DNA of 35,130 nucleotides. It comes from an uncultured Eudoraea sp. GTDB lineage: Bacteria > Bacteroidota > Bacteroidia > Flavobacteriales > Flavobacteriaceae. Under the pieces are notes generated by a model. That model was not told the origin of the DNA. It ran no database searches and saw only the letters and a list, made by a program, of their open reading frames with translations. Below are positions 8,397-16,076 of this stretch, piece after piece. The stretch spans positions 1,542 to 36,671 of the forward strand of contig CAMYJF010000046.1 of the NCBI GenBank assembly GCA_947258555.1. Direction: 5' to 3'. The stretch's first letter is position 1; every line of letters begins with the position of its first letter. The translations under genes and the position numbers were made by a program.

Positions 8397-10595
8397 TTAA
8401 ATATTAAGCCAGTAGGTGAGCTTTAAGTTGATCGAACGAACTTTGGGTGCAAATGAATTCACAAAATAGTTGTCATTATACACAACAAAAAGATCCGATA
8501 AAGGCGCAAATCGCCATTGGAGACGCGAATTGATACCTAAATTGTCTCGTTGATTGCTGTATTGCACAAGTGTAGACCAAAAGAGGGTTCTGCTGAAGGT
8601 AATATCGAATTTTGGGCTGATCAGCCAGATATCTGCAGATGGGTACGGATTGGGTAAGGTGATCTTATCATAATTAAAGTTCAATGAAAAGAACATTTTG
8701 GGTTGAAATCGCATACTGATTCCTCCATCCACAGATAGGCGTTCCCCATTATAAAATCCACCGTAGGAAGTACCTACTTCAAAGGAGAATAGACGCCGTC
8801 TGTTGGATTGATAACTCGCTTCTACGCTGTTGTAATAATAGCCCTGATCCCCAGGTATTGGAATGCCGTCATCAGAGCCAGTAGGATCAAAATCATCAAA
8901 GAGATAGGTGTATTCATTAGAAACCTGGATCTCTACCTCGGACTGATCCTGGAATCGCGCTTCCCATGAGGTCATAAGGTTATAATCTGTATTCTGGAGG
9001 TCATTCTCAGGACTCCAATAAAAAATTGGGAAGAACTGAAAAGTGTGATTTTGGATCTTCCGGTCTTTGGGCCAGAAAATGCGTTCTATGTTAGAAGCCG
9101 ATTTCAGGATATTTGTTCTCCTGATAAATCCGAGATCCGATCTGAAGTCTTCACCTAAATAAACCCAATCTGTAAAAGCGCGGTAGTTACGTGTATTAAT
9201 GCCTACCCGCATTCCGCCAGATAAATTGGCATTTCCTATTTCAGGTGCAAAGGCCTTGTGCAAATATGCTTTACCACTCCAGAGATTGTCTTGAGAGATC
9301 AAATTATAATCTACCCCCAGCACCCTGTTGTACTGGTCTTCGTCTGCCTGAAAATCATAATCCCGTAAAGATTGCCTGTTGATGAAAAAGAGGCCAATAT
9401 TGGAACGGGCAAATACCTGTTGCTGAAAGGCCAGCATGGTATTATTGTTCCCGGCAATTTCATTTTCTTCATCTTCATCTGTGACAATGTTGAAGAATCC
9501 CAACCTGAGATCTTTGTTTAATTTACCACTTAGTCGGGCACCTGCCAGTATTCTGTTTTCTATAGTATTTCCGGCAGTATCCTCGGCGATTCCTATCCTT
9601 CTGGAAAAGAAAGGATTGGCATCGCGTCCTCCTCCAAAGCTTGAAAACAGATCACTATTGTCAATAAAGAACTGACGTTTCTCCGGCAGGGAAACTTCAA
9701 ATCGTGTCAAATTTGTGATCTGATCGTCTACTTCTACCTGTGAAAAATCGGGATTTCCGGTTATATCCAAATTCAAACTATTGCCAATGGCTATCTTCAT
9801 ATCGCCGCCATAGGACAAATCTGAGTCCGATTCGTTGATCTCATAATCTTTTTGGGCACTACTGGTTGCATAAGGTATGATCGCCAGGGGAGTTTTGGAC
9901 TTCCCAAGAGGCTCCTGGAAGACCATATCACCCATAAATGTAAGCCCGAATACGTTTTGGTTTTGGGGTATCTGCATCCAGGTACTCGTCTCATTGGATT
10001 GGGTATCAAAACGATAGCTATTCAGACTCCACTTTGTTTCCCCTTCCCTGAATTTGAATGCAGCCATGGGTATAATCCACTCGGTTATGTAATAGCCGTC
10101 ATAGATCTTGGATTCCCCCTGCCATTTTACATCCCAGGATATGGTAAACCCTCTTAGGTTGAGTCCGCCCCCGGAGACGAGTCCTTCCCTGCGAACGCCA
10201 TAGGGGTTACTTCCAAAAAGGAAAGCATTATTCCCATCGTTAAAAGTGTCGAACAGTAAAGTGATATTGTCACTGTTCCCGGCACGGAAATCCCGCTTTA
10301 AGGTTTGTATGGCAAAGTTCTTCCCTGCTGTATATACTTTGATCCCCACGTAGAGGTTCTTATCGTCATACAGCATTTTGATTTCCGATTGCTCTTTGGC
10401 CTGAATGGAATCGACCGGAAAATATTGCCAGAAATTATCCGCACTTTCTGCAGTTTGCCAGGCGGCTTCATTTAGTTCACCATCGGCTACTATGGTTTCA
10501 GCAATCTTTTTGACCATAAATGAACGTTTCGCCATTTGGCCCTGAAGGCTAAATCCTATGCAAAAAAATATAAGGGGAAACAGGAATTTCCGCAT
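8397..10595 (-). CDS. CBM9-like / DUF5916 outer-membrane beta-barrel protein
   Basis: About 732 residues. A signal peptide (MRKFLFPLIFFCIGFSLQG) is followed by a carbohydrate-binding family 9-like module (VADGELNEAAWQTAE...LYDDKNLYVGIKVY), typical of DUF5916 proteins. The remaining ~500 residues are strand-rich with many aromatic ends (FSFEVGTSYGGFYNGE, FFSLNFNYDKITLP) and finish in an outer-membrane type strand (INLKLTYWLNI). I chose the ATG at 10595 because it begins the signal peptide directly; an upstream in-frame GTG (10613) would add six residues. The function is unknown; surface glycan handling is an inference from the CBM9-like part. Confidence 0.88.
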   Translation of the reverse strand: MRKFLFPLIFFCIGFSLQGQMAKRSFMVKKIAETIVADGELNEAAWQTAESADNFWQYFPVDSIQAKEQSEIKMLYDDKNLYVGIKVYTAGKNFAIQTLKRDFRAGNSDNITLLFDTFNDGNNAFLFGSNPYGVRREGLVSGGGLNLRGFTISWDVKWQGESKIYDGYYITEWIIPMAAFKFREGETKWSLNSYRFDTQSNETSTWMQIPQNQNVFGLTFMGDMVFQEPLGKSKTPLAIIPYATSSAQKDYEINESDSDLSYGGDMKIAIGNSLNLDITGNPDFSQVEVDDQITNLTRFEVSLPEKRQFFIDNSDLFSSFGGGRDANPFFSRRIGIAEDTAGNTIENRILAGARLSGKLNKDLRLGFFNIVTDEDEENEIAGNNNTMLAFQQQVFARSNIGLFFINRQSLRDYDFQADEDQYNRVLGVDYNLISQDNLWSGKAYLHKAFAPEIGNANLSGGMRVGINTRNYRAFTDWVYLGEDFRSDLGFIRRTNILKSASNIERIFWPKDRKIQNHTFQFFPIFYWSPENDLQNTDYNLMTSWEARFQDQSEVEIQVSNEYTYLFDDFDPTGSDDGIPIPGDQGYYYNSVEASYQSNRRRLFSFEVGTSYGGFYNGERLSVDGGISMRFQPKMFFSLNFNYDKITLPNPYPSADIWLISPKFDITFSRTLFWSTLVQYSNQRDNLGINSRLQWRFAPLSDLFVVYNDNYFVNSFAPKVRSINLKLTYWLNI

Positions 10596-10752
10596 CTGGT
10601 TGGAAAATATCACGCAAATTTAGGATTTAATACGTTGTGTGGACATAAAACTTTGTTAATAGCTCTATGGTTTCTATTTGAAAAAACTGATCAGGTTTTA
10701 TCAGGTAGAATTGAATATTTGAAAGTGCAAATGATATCCCTACATTTAATCC

Positions 10753-11523
10753 ATGAAAAAAATAGTCGTCTTATTTCTTTTTTGCTCACAGCTGGCCATA
10801 GGGTCTGATGGGTATTGGGCAAAGACCGGTCACAGGGTAGTAGGGGAGATCGCCCAGGAATATATTAACGGAAAAACAAAAAGGGCACTAAAAGAATTAT
10901 TGGGTACGGCAAGCCTGGCAGAAGTGGCCAACTTTGCAGACGAGATCAAGTCCGATACGCTTTACCGAAAATTTGGTGCCTGGCACTATGTAAATTATCC
11001 ACTAGATAAAAAGTATCACGAAGTAACCCCAAGCAAATGGGGTGATATTGTACAGGCTATTGAAACCTGTAAGCAGAAAGTATCAGATAAGACCTTAGCC
11101 AGAACCGAAAGATCTTTTTATCTCAAATTCTTGGTTCATTTAATCGGTGATCTGCATCAGCCTATGCATGCAGGTCGCGCAGAAGACAGGGGAGGGAATG
11201 ATATTCAATTGCAGTGGTTTGATTCGGGCACTAATCTCCACAGGGTTTGGGATGGCGATATGATAAATTCCTACGGAATGAGTTTTTCAGAGTTGGCAGA
11301 CCGACTCAGCAGATTGAGCCGAAAAGAAGTACGGACCTTACAGCAAGGATCGGTGATCGATTGGCTTGAGGAAAGCCATGAGATCGCAGGACGTATATAT
11401 GGTTCTGTCAACACCGGGGAGAAGTTAATGTTCCGCTATTCATATCTCTGGTGGCCAACCGTTGAAGACAGCTTACAAAAAGGAGGGGTCAGGCTCGCTA
11501 AAGTGCTCAATGAGCTTTTTTAG
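10753..11523 (+). CDS. Secreted S1/P1-type zinc nuclease
   Basis: The 256-residue product has a signal peptide (MKKIVVLFLFCSQLAIGSDG); the mature enzyme is predicted to begin close to W22. All trinuclear zinc ligands of the P1 family can be placed: W22, H27 (WAKTGHRVVGEIA), D63, H78 (WHYVNYP), H129 and D133 (LVHLIGDLHQPMH), H139, and H163 and D167 (HRVWDGD). These enzymes cut single-stranded DNA and RNA and release 3'-nucleotides outside the cytoplasm, consistent with phosphate or nucleotide scavenging. The gene stands alone; the next gene downstream is convergent. Confidence 0.93.
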   Translation: MKKIVVLFLFCSQLAIGSDGYWAKTGHRVVGEIAQEYINGKTKRALKELLGTASLAEVANFADEIKSDTLYRKFGAWHYVNYPLDKKYHEVTPSKWGDIVQAIETCKQKVSDKTLARTERSFYLKFLVHLIGDLHQPMHAGRAEDRGGNDIQLQWFDSGTNLHRVWDGDMINSYGMSFSELADRLSRLSRKEVRTLQQGSVIDWLEESHEIAGRIYGSVNTGEKLMFRYSYLWWPTVEDSLQKGGVRLAKVLNELF

Positions 11524-11624
11524 ACGTTATAGGCATGTAATAAGATAGATTTGGACATAAGCCCGTGTTTACAGCAATTAACGGCCTATTAGGGCCTCCA
11601 GAAACCCTGTAATATCCTAAATTT

Positions 11625-11641
11625 TGCACTCAAAATGTGCA
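11625..11641 (+). promoter_or_regulatory. NtrC-like enhancer palindrome upstream of a sigma-54-like promoter
   Basis: TGCACT-CAAAA-TGTGCA is a 17-bp site with the 6-5-6 layout of the NtrC consensus TGCACC-N5-GGTGCA; only the innermost base of each half differs. Its centre is about 78 bp upstream of the transcription start predicted from the -24/-12 element. Assignment to an NtrC-family activator is inference. Confidence 0.45.
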
Positions 11642-11683
11642 TTTAAACCCAAAAAGGGGCTATTGGGCTAAAAATCAAAATAT

Positions 11684-11699
11684 TTGGCACGTGCTTTGG
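11684..11699 (+). promoter_or_regulatory. Sigma-54-like -24/-12 promoter
   Basis: TTGGCACGTGCTTTGG matches the TTGGCACG-N4-TTGC pattern with the correct 12-bp distance between the two G positions (11686 and 11698). The only departure is G for C at the -12 position. The predicted start of transcription is near 11711. Confidence 0.5.
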
Positions 11700-11710
11700 T
11701 TATATTAAGT

Positions 11711-11816
11711 GAAGTGCGGTATGAGGACATTAGCGCAGCACCCAAACGCTAAAGGCAGTACACACAGCAACTACTAAAGGGTAATAAAAAATCGGTTTTA
11801 ATAGAACCGATTTTTT
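11711..11816 (+). ncRNA. Candidate sigma-54-dependent small RNA
   Basis: Between the predicted sigma-54 start site and a strong terminator lies a ~105-nt stretch with no clear protein gene. It contains a perfect 6-bp hairpin, TTAGCG (11730-11735) with CGCTAA (11747-11752) around an 11-nt loop holding CACCC. The terminator hairpin then ends it. An 18-codon reading frame (11721-11777) lies inside, so a tiny peptide is an alternative. I do not recognise a known RNA family. Existence of the transcript is inferred from the order and spacing of the signals. Confidence 0.4.
11786..11816. terminator. Bidirectional terminator between the small-RNA candidate and alkB-like gene
   Basis: The stem AAAAAATCGGTT pairs with AACCGATTTTTT around a short loop, with A/T tracts on both sides, so it can work in either direction. 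It overlaps the last two bases of the convergent AlkB-like gene. Confidence 0.85.
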
Positions 11817-12405
11817 ATTGGATATAACGGAAGGTAAGATTGATACGCGATCCTATCTTCCGTTTCGTTTTTGGAACCTGGTGTTGCCAGTGATGTTGTG
11901 TAGTACCCCTCATCAATAATAAACTTCCTGGCTGAAGCAGTAGTTTTTCTTTCAGACTGTGATCCGATTTATGCCGAAGGTGGAAGTAACGAGCTTCCCC
12001 AAGGGAAACAGATGCGATGATCGGATTGATCCCTAATTCTTTTTCATCATCAGAATGCCATCCATTGCTATCCTGCCCATCCCTGTAAAGATTTGCCAGA
12101 CAGGAATTGAACTTAGTGTCGGTTGCTATTTCGATTTTGGTTTTTAATTCCATGAGTAGACCTGGAAAGGCGACGGGTTCCATTGTGATGCCAGAATAGC
12201 TATAGGATTTTCCTTCCTCCCCAAACCAGGCCGTAAGTCGGGGTTGGTCATAAGTCTTTCCAAATACGGTGATCTTATCGGATCGCCATGGAATTGTATC
12301 GATCAGTTCTTCGAAAAGCGTATCTGCATCCTTGCGAACCATAAAGTCTGTCATATAGTACACCTCGCTATCTTTCGTTTGAAGGGATCTGTATCCAGTT
12401 AGCAT
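11815..12405 (-). CDS. AlkB-like 2-oxoglutarate/Fe(II)-dependent DNA-repair dioxygenase
   Basis: The 196-residue protein resembles the ALKBH2/3 type. The iron-binding triad is visible as H117 and D119 in WHSDDE and H175 in HHWQHQVPK. The 2-oxoglutarate-binding arginines lie in RINLTFR near the C-terminus (R187, R193). The PRLTAWFG and Y/SYSG substrate-loop region is also present. Such enzymes remove alkyl groups from damaged bases by oxidation. The gene begins 4 bp after the stop of an AraC-family regulator and is surely co-transcribed with it. An internal ATG at residue 18 is an alternative start. Confidence 0.92.
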   Translation of the reverse strand: MLTGYRSLQTKDSEVYYMTDFMVRKDADTLFEELIDTIPWRSDKITVFGKTYDQPRLTAWFGEEGKSYSYSGITMEPVAFPGLLMELKTKIEIATDTKFNSCLANLYRDGQDSNGWHSDDEKELGINPIIASVSLGEARYFHLRHKSDHSLKEKLLLQPGSLLLMRGTTQHHWQHQVPKTKRKIGSRINLTFRYIQ

Positions 12406-12409
12406 AGCT

Positions 12410-13231
12410 CTATTTTAAAACGGTTTTCAGTTGCTTTCTGTAGTCTGAAGGACTATGGCCAGTAAAGGCTTTAAACGTTTTACTAAAGTGAGAGAAGTTA
12501 TTGAATCCGCTTTCAAAACAAACTTCTGTGATAGTAATGGGTTTTTCGGCCAGCAATTTAGATGCGTGTACCAGTCTGTATTCATTGACAAATTGAGTAA
12601 ATGTCTTACTAGTCATTTTTTTAAAATACCGACAGAAAGAAGGAATGGTCATGCTCACCAGATCAGCAATGTCGTGCAATGGGATCTCTTCCTTATAATG
12701 CTGTTTAACATAATTAAAAACCACACTGATACGATCATTATCCTTGACACTAGCTTCAAGGGAATACCCGATTTCCAGGACAGAGATCAATCGGCTGAAT
12801 TCAGGCTGAGTTCCGAGCTCCTCTAATTTATGACCTACGATTCTCTTTGTTTCACCGCGAAAGGCTATGCCTCCCTTAGCCATTTCAAATAAGGCCCGGA
12901 TCTTAGCCGATTCAGGGGAATTAAAAAATTCATGCCCCAGAAAATCTTCCCGCATTTGCAGCACGGTCTCAAGTTTATTTTCAGTAGTACGATCTGTAAA
13001 ACCGCAATGTGGAAGATTACTTCCTATCAGGATCAATGTACTTTCACTATAATAGGAAACATGGCTCCCTATTTGTCGTCTTCCGGACCCCCCCTTGACA
13101 TAGACTAATTCTATTTCAGGGTGGTAATGCCACATAATATCCTTATTTACCTGCTTTGAATCGAATTTCAAATAGGTGAAGGAATGTCCAAAATTTGGCT
13201 CAACTACCTCTAATCTAGGTTTTTGCTTCAT
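12410..13231 (-). CDS. AraC family transcriptional regulator
   Basis: The 273-residue protein has an N-terminal cupin-like sensor part (HYHPEIELVYVKGGSGRRQIGSH) and a C-terminal ~100-residue double helix-turn-helix of AraC type (IADLVSMTIPSFCRYFKKMTSKTFTQFVNEYR ... ITEVCFESGFNNFSHFSKTFKAFTGHSPSDYRK). It does not carry the Cys-rich methyl-acceptor domain of Ada. The cupin part suggests a small ligand, often a sugar in Bacteroidota relatives, but here the co-transcribed partner is a DNA-repair dioxygenase 4 bp downstream. The upstream 218-bp AT-rich gap contains the promoter of the divergent gene at 13450. Confidence 0.9.
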   Translation of the reverse strand: MKQKPRLEVVEPNFGHSFTYLKFDSKQVNKDIMWHYHPEIELVYVKGGSGRRQIGSHVSYYSESTLILIGSNLPHCGFTDRTTENKLETVLQMREDFLGHEFFNSPESAKIRALFEMAKGGIAFRGETKRIVGHKLEELGTQPEFSRLISVLEIGYSLEASVKDNDRISVVFNYVKQHYKEEIPLHDIADLVSMTIPSFCRYFKKMTSKTFTQFVNEYRLVHASKLLAEKPITITEVCFESGFNNFSHFSKTFKAFTGHSPSDYRKQLKTVLK

Positions 13232-13383
13232 GTTTAGGGCACTTAATTTAGACCGAAATTACGACAGGGGATCGTCTAAAATATCACCAAAATTATCTAA
13301 AAGATGTGCTAAATTACCATTTAACAATTTATTATAATTATATAAGGATAAAATACCACATAAATTGGCCAATTCGGATGTTG

Positions 13384-13412
13384 TTTTGACACCCTCTCCA
13401 CTTGTAAGTTTG
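13384..13412 (+). promoter_or_regulatory. Promoter of the small secreted protein gene
   Basis: TTTTG (13384-13388) and TAAGTTTG (13405-13412), an exact TAnnTTTG element, are separated by 16 nt, with another TTG at 13381. The ATG at 13450 is 37 nt downstream. Confidence 0.6.
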
Positions 13413-13449
13413 TACTACATTTTATTCATCAATCTTAAAATGAACTTTT

Positions 13450-13797
13450 ATGAAAACAATTAGAAATTTTGCAGTAGGAATTGCTTTAGTAACGGTCAGT
13501 ATTTTGTCTATCGGACAATCTGCGGTATATGCCACAGAAGGAGATCCTGTCATAGACGAGCGACCTTTTTTCAGAACCCAGGGAGATCGGGTAATCCTTA
13601 ACCTCTTAAACCTCGATTTAGATCGGGTTAAGCTAAAGGTTATCGATCAGAATGGCCGTGTTTTGTACCAGGCTGTGATCGAGGATGAACTGGTCATTGA
13701 AAAATCCTTCAACTTTGAAAATGCCTATGAAGGCACCTATAGAGTTATGGTTATCAGTGCTGGAGAAACGTTTACAGAGAAGATTATAGTTAGTTAA
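13450..13797 (+). CDS. Small secreted protein with sorting-domain-like / DUF3244-like beta fold
   Basis: The 115-residue protein has a signal peptide of about 28 residues (MKTIRNFAVGIALVTVSIL...). The mature part is ~85 residues of beta strands (DRVILNLLNLDLDRVKLKVIDQNGRVLYQ ... YEGTYRVMVISAGETFTEKIIVS). The pattern, including the GTYRVMV...EKIIV ending, resembles DUF3244 and the type A T9SS C-terminal domain, though as a free-standing protein. The role is unknown. It has a strong own promoter and a terminator immediately after, so it is monocistronic and possibly well expressed. Confidence 0.8.
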   Translation: MKTIRNFAVGIALVTVSILSIGQSAVYATEGDPVIDERPFFRTQGDRVILNLLNLDLDRVKLKVIDQNGRVLYQAVIEDELVIEKSFNFENAYEGTYRVMVISAGETFTEKIIVS

Positions 13798-13820
13798 TTT
13801 GTTAGTCAATCTCCTACATG

Positions 13821-13850
13821 AAAAAGGGATCCTTTCGGATCCCTTTTTTT
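13821..13850. terminator. Bidirectional terminator between the small secreted protein and MOSC gene
   Basis: The stem AAAAAGGGATCC / GGATCCCTTTTT has a TTTC loop and A and T tracts on both sides. It abuts the stop codon of the convergent MOSC gene. Confidence 0.9.
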
Positions 13851-14490
13851 ATGCCTTTTGGACAAATCGTTGAAGTTTTTGTTTTTTATAATCAGGCAGA
13901 TAGCTATTGGACAATAAACTGGCTAAAAAGGATTGATCTTTCTCTTTTTCGTTCAGAAAACGGAAAAATTCAGCAATAGAAATGGAGTTACTCGCTTTCT
14001 CAATAAGCTGGATTGGATCTCCTGCAGTGATCTCGCCCTCTTCAAGGATCTTAACATAGGAACCGGGGTATCCATGGGCAACATACCTATCAATGATCCC
14101 CTGGTCATTGAATTTGACGCCTAGTTTATAACAAGGTTCTCGTGGGATGGTAGCCTGGACTACTGCACTGCCTATCCTGTAGATATTCCCTATTAAGATA
14201 TCAGAATCTAATAGACCTTCGGTGGTTACATTCTCCCCAAACATGCCCCAGTCCCAGGCCATTTGTGGATAATACTGTTTCCAATACGCATAATGTTCGG
14301 AAGAGAACAAATAGCAAGCCATGAATTTGCCTCCATGCACATTCTTATTGCCGATGGTATCACCAGTCACCGCATGATCTTTTAACTCGATAGGACTTTC
14401 CACCGGTTGTTTATAAATACCCGTGGTTTGTACACGACCCTGAAATGTCAGTTCCCTGGGTTGACCGATATTGGTTGCAATGACCCTCAT
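13849..14490 (-). CDS. MOSC domain-containing protein
   Basis: About 213 residues from the ATG at 14490. It shows the YiiM-like MOSC layout: VHGGKFMACYLFSSEHYAYW, then GMFGENVTTEGL, IGNIYRIGSAVVQATIPREPCYKLG with the conserved Cys, and YPGSYVKILEEGEITAGD. The C-terminal helices match the 3-alpha extension of the family. MOSC proteins handle the molybdenum cofactor or detoxify N-hydroxylated bases through it. An upstream in-frame GTG (14511) is rejected because it lies in the terminator of the preceding gene. Confidence 0.9.
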   Translation of the reverse strand: MRVIATNIGQPRELTFQGRVQTTGIYKQPVESPIELKDHAVTGDTIGNKNVHGGKFMACYLFSSEHYAYWKQYYPQMAWDWGMFGENVTTEGLLDSDILIGNIYRIGSAVVQATIPREPCYKLGVKFNDQGIIDRYVAHGYPGSYVKILEEGEITAGDPIQLIEKASNSISIAEFFRFLNEKEKDQSFLASLLSNSYLPDYKKQKLQRFVQKA

Positions 14491-14502
14491 GTTATAAATA
14501 TA

Positions 14503-14532
14503 AGAAACCACCAGCTGAACAGCTGATGGTTT
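14503..14532 (-). terminator. Terminator of the DUF6249 gene
   Basis: On the minus strand AAACCATCAGCT pairs with AGCTGGTGGTTT (one mismatch), followed by CTTATATTT. It separates the DUF6249 gene from the MOSC gene. Confidence 0.65.
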
Positions 14533-14557
14533 CCCTGCTTATTTTAAAAATCTAATC

Positions 14558-14908
14558 CTAACTTTCTTTTTCCAGTTTCTTCGTTAGGGTGAATCCTGCA
14601 AAAAGTCCTAAACCGGCCATTAGGAATATGGTTCCCGGATACGCAACTTCTGCGTCTACGCCCAGTACTGTATCAAAAATGGATGCGATAAAAATTCCAA
14701 GACCGATGGCCATGAGCAATAGGGCTATATTCAGCACCAGGATCTTCCAAAGTGCAATTCCTGAACGCCTTCCAAGGTTAAAAATGCTTGCGTCTGCTCC
14801 TTTTTCGATCAATGCCAGCCTCTCCTTGTTGCGTGTAGAATAAAACAAGTAGAATAAACCAAAAATGGTTCCGAAAAAAATAGCTGCCATAATTACTTCT
14901 CCTCCCAT
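14558..14908 (-). CDS. DUF6249 family small membrane protein
   Basis: The 116-residue protein has three hydrophobic segments (about residues 7-22, 52-75 and 90-108). The motif NKERLALIEKGADASIF after the first membrane segment is typical of DUF6249. The function is unknown. It is transcribed divergently from an ECF sigma factor gene across a 131-bp gap that holds an inverted repeat. ATGs at 14908 and 14890 are both possible starts. Confidence 0.82.
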   Translation of the reverse strand: MGGEVIMAAIFFGTIFGLFYLFYSTRNKERLALIEKGADASIFNLGRRSGIALWKILVLNIALLLMAIGLGIFIASIFDTVLGVDAEVAYPGTIFLMAGLGLFAGFTLTKKLEKES

Positions 14909-14940
14909 AATTTTTCTTTTTTAATTATACATTGGGTTCA

Positions 14941-14981
14941 TCAGGTGTGACGACACTTTTTCTATAAAGGTTACACCCTGA
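14941..14981. promoter_or_regulatory. Inverted repeat between divergent DUF6249 and ECF sigma genes
   Basis: TCAGGTGTGAC (14941-14951) and GTTACACCCTGA (14970-14981) are near-perfect inverted copies with an 18-nt spacer, placed between the two divergent starts. It may be an operator or overlap an ECF-type promoter; neither is proven. Confidence 0.4.
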
Positions 14982-15039
14982 GGTAAAATTTTGGCATATT
15001 CTGTAACCAAGAAGCAGTATATTACGTCAAATAGGGCAC

Positions 15040-15621
15040 ATGGGGACGTTTCCGGATGAATATTATGTCCAACAGATCCTGGAGGGCAATCTCCAGGACT
15101 ATACGGTATTGATCGACCGGTATAAGCATATGGTATTTACCCTTGCCAAGAAAATGCTGAAGAACAAGGAAGATGCCGAAGAAGTAGCACAAGATGCATT
15201 TCTAAAAGCATATAAAGGACTGTCCAATTTTAAAGGAGAATCTAAGTTTTCTACCTGGCTGTACAGGATAACATACCATAGAAGTCTTGACTATATCAAG
15301 AAAAATCAAAGGCGATTGCCAACGAACGACATACCTATTGAAGATGTACGATCTCTTGCTTTAGTCGAGGAAGGACTCGATGAACTGGAGCAAAAGGAAC
15401 GACGACAACAGATCAAGGAAGCTATTGAGATGTTACCTGGCGATGATAGTGTATTGTTGACACTTCATTATTTTCAGGAATTGTCCATAAAAGAAATTGC
15501 CCAGATACTAGACAAAACAGAAGGGGCCATAAAAGTTAGCTTGCACAGAAGCAGAAAGCGCTTGGCTAAGGTTCTGGAGCAAAAGTTAAACCTGTTTAAA
15601 ACAGTACGATATGCAAAATGA
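15040..15621 (+). CDS. ECF RNA polymerase sigma factor (RpoE-like)
   Basis: The 193-residue protein has complete sigma regions 2 and 4. Region 2 is seen as LIDRYKHMVFTLAKKMLKN, EDAEEVAQDAFLKAYKGL and FKGESKFSTWLYRITYHRSLDYI. Region 4 is seen as LPGDDSVLLTLHYFQELSIKEIAQILDKTEGAIKVSLHRSRKRL. It directs RNA polymerase to a stress or envelope regulon. Its end overlaps the next gene by 11 bp, the layout expected for a sigma factor with its membrane-bound regulator. Confidence 0.93.
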   Translation: MGTFPDEYYVQQILEGNLQDYTVLIDRYKHMVFTLAKKMLKNKEDAEEVAQDAFLKAYKGLSNFKGESKFSTWLYRITYHRSLDYIKKNQRRLPTNDIPIEDVRSLALVEEGLDELEQKERRQQIKEAIEMLPGDDSVLLTLHYFQELSIKEIAQILDKTEGAIKVSLHRSRKRLAKVLEQKLNLFKTVRYAK

Positions 15622-16024
15622 AGATGAGAAGAGGCTGGATCAATGGACGAAGAAGGTGTTTAAGGAAACACAGCTAGATACGCCCGGATCGGACTTTACT
15701 GAGAAGATCATGAAGCAAATCACGCCTGCGATGAATGAAGTTGCACCTAGCACGTACACCCCGTTGATCTCAAGAAAATATTGGGGTCTTATTGCAGCAT
15801 GCGCTGCGTCTCTTATTGTCCTGGCCTTCTTTGTTAAGGGAGAAAATTCCCTGGGGTTATTTCAAAAAGCAACTAGTTGGAGTACTGAGTTTAGTAGTTT
15901 GGATCTTGTTCCAGCCAGTTTATTTTCAGAAAATTTGACATATGGAACTATGGCCCTGCTTTTTTGCCTGGCAGTTCAGGTATACTTGTTAAAACAATGG
16001 CATGCCAGATCGCTGGGCGTATAA
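15611..16024 (+). CDS. Putative anti-sigma / membrane partner of the ECF sigma factor
   Basis: The 137-residue protein has a ~50-residue acidic N-terminal cytoplasmic part (DEKRLDQWTKKVFKETQLDTPGSDFTEKIMKQI), a membrane segment near residues 57-75 (WGLIAACAASLIVLAFFV) and a second near residues 112-128 (MALLFCLAVQVYLL). The 11-bp overlap with the sigma gene and this topology support an anti-sigma function. No zinc-binding HxxxCxxC motif is seen, so it is not a ZAS-type anti-sigma factor. The assignment is inferred from position. Confidence 0.7.
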   Translation: MQNEDEKRLDQWTKKVFKETQLDTPGSDFTEKIMKQITPAMNEVAPSTYTPLISRKYWGLIAACAASLIVLAFFVKGENSLGLFQKATSWSTEFSSLDLVPASLFSENLTYGTMALLFCLAVQVYLLKQWHARSLGV

Positions 16025-16029
16025 AACAA

Positions 16030-16060
16030 AAAAGGCCACAATGAGTTTGTGGCCTTTTAA
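16030..16060. terminator. Bidirectional terminator between the ECF operon and htpG
   Basis: A 12-bp perfect stem, AAAAGGCCACAA / TTGTGGCCTTTT, has a 5-nt loop and A and T tracts, between convergent genes. Confidence 0.9.
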
Positions 16061-16076
16061 TTCTTCAATGGATCAT

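Noticed and set aside
11581-11600. GGCC-TATTAG-GGCC as an additional operator
   Set aside because: It is only a short 4-bp palindrome with weak extension, not convincing beside the better NtrC-like site.
12455-12826. Plus-strand open frame inside the AraC gene
   Set aside because: It lies entirely antisense to a clear AraC HTH coding region and has no recognisable domain.
14991-15005. TTGGCAT-containing sigma-54-like site upstream of the ECF sigma gene
   Set aside because: The distance to the downstream G is 10 rather than 12 bp and the -12 part does not match.
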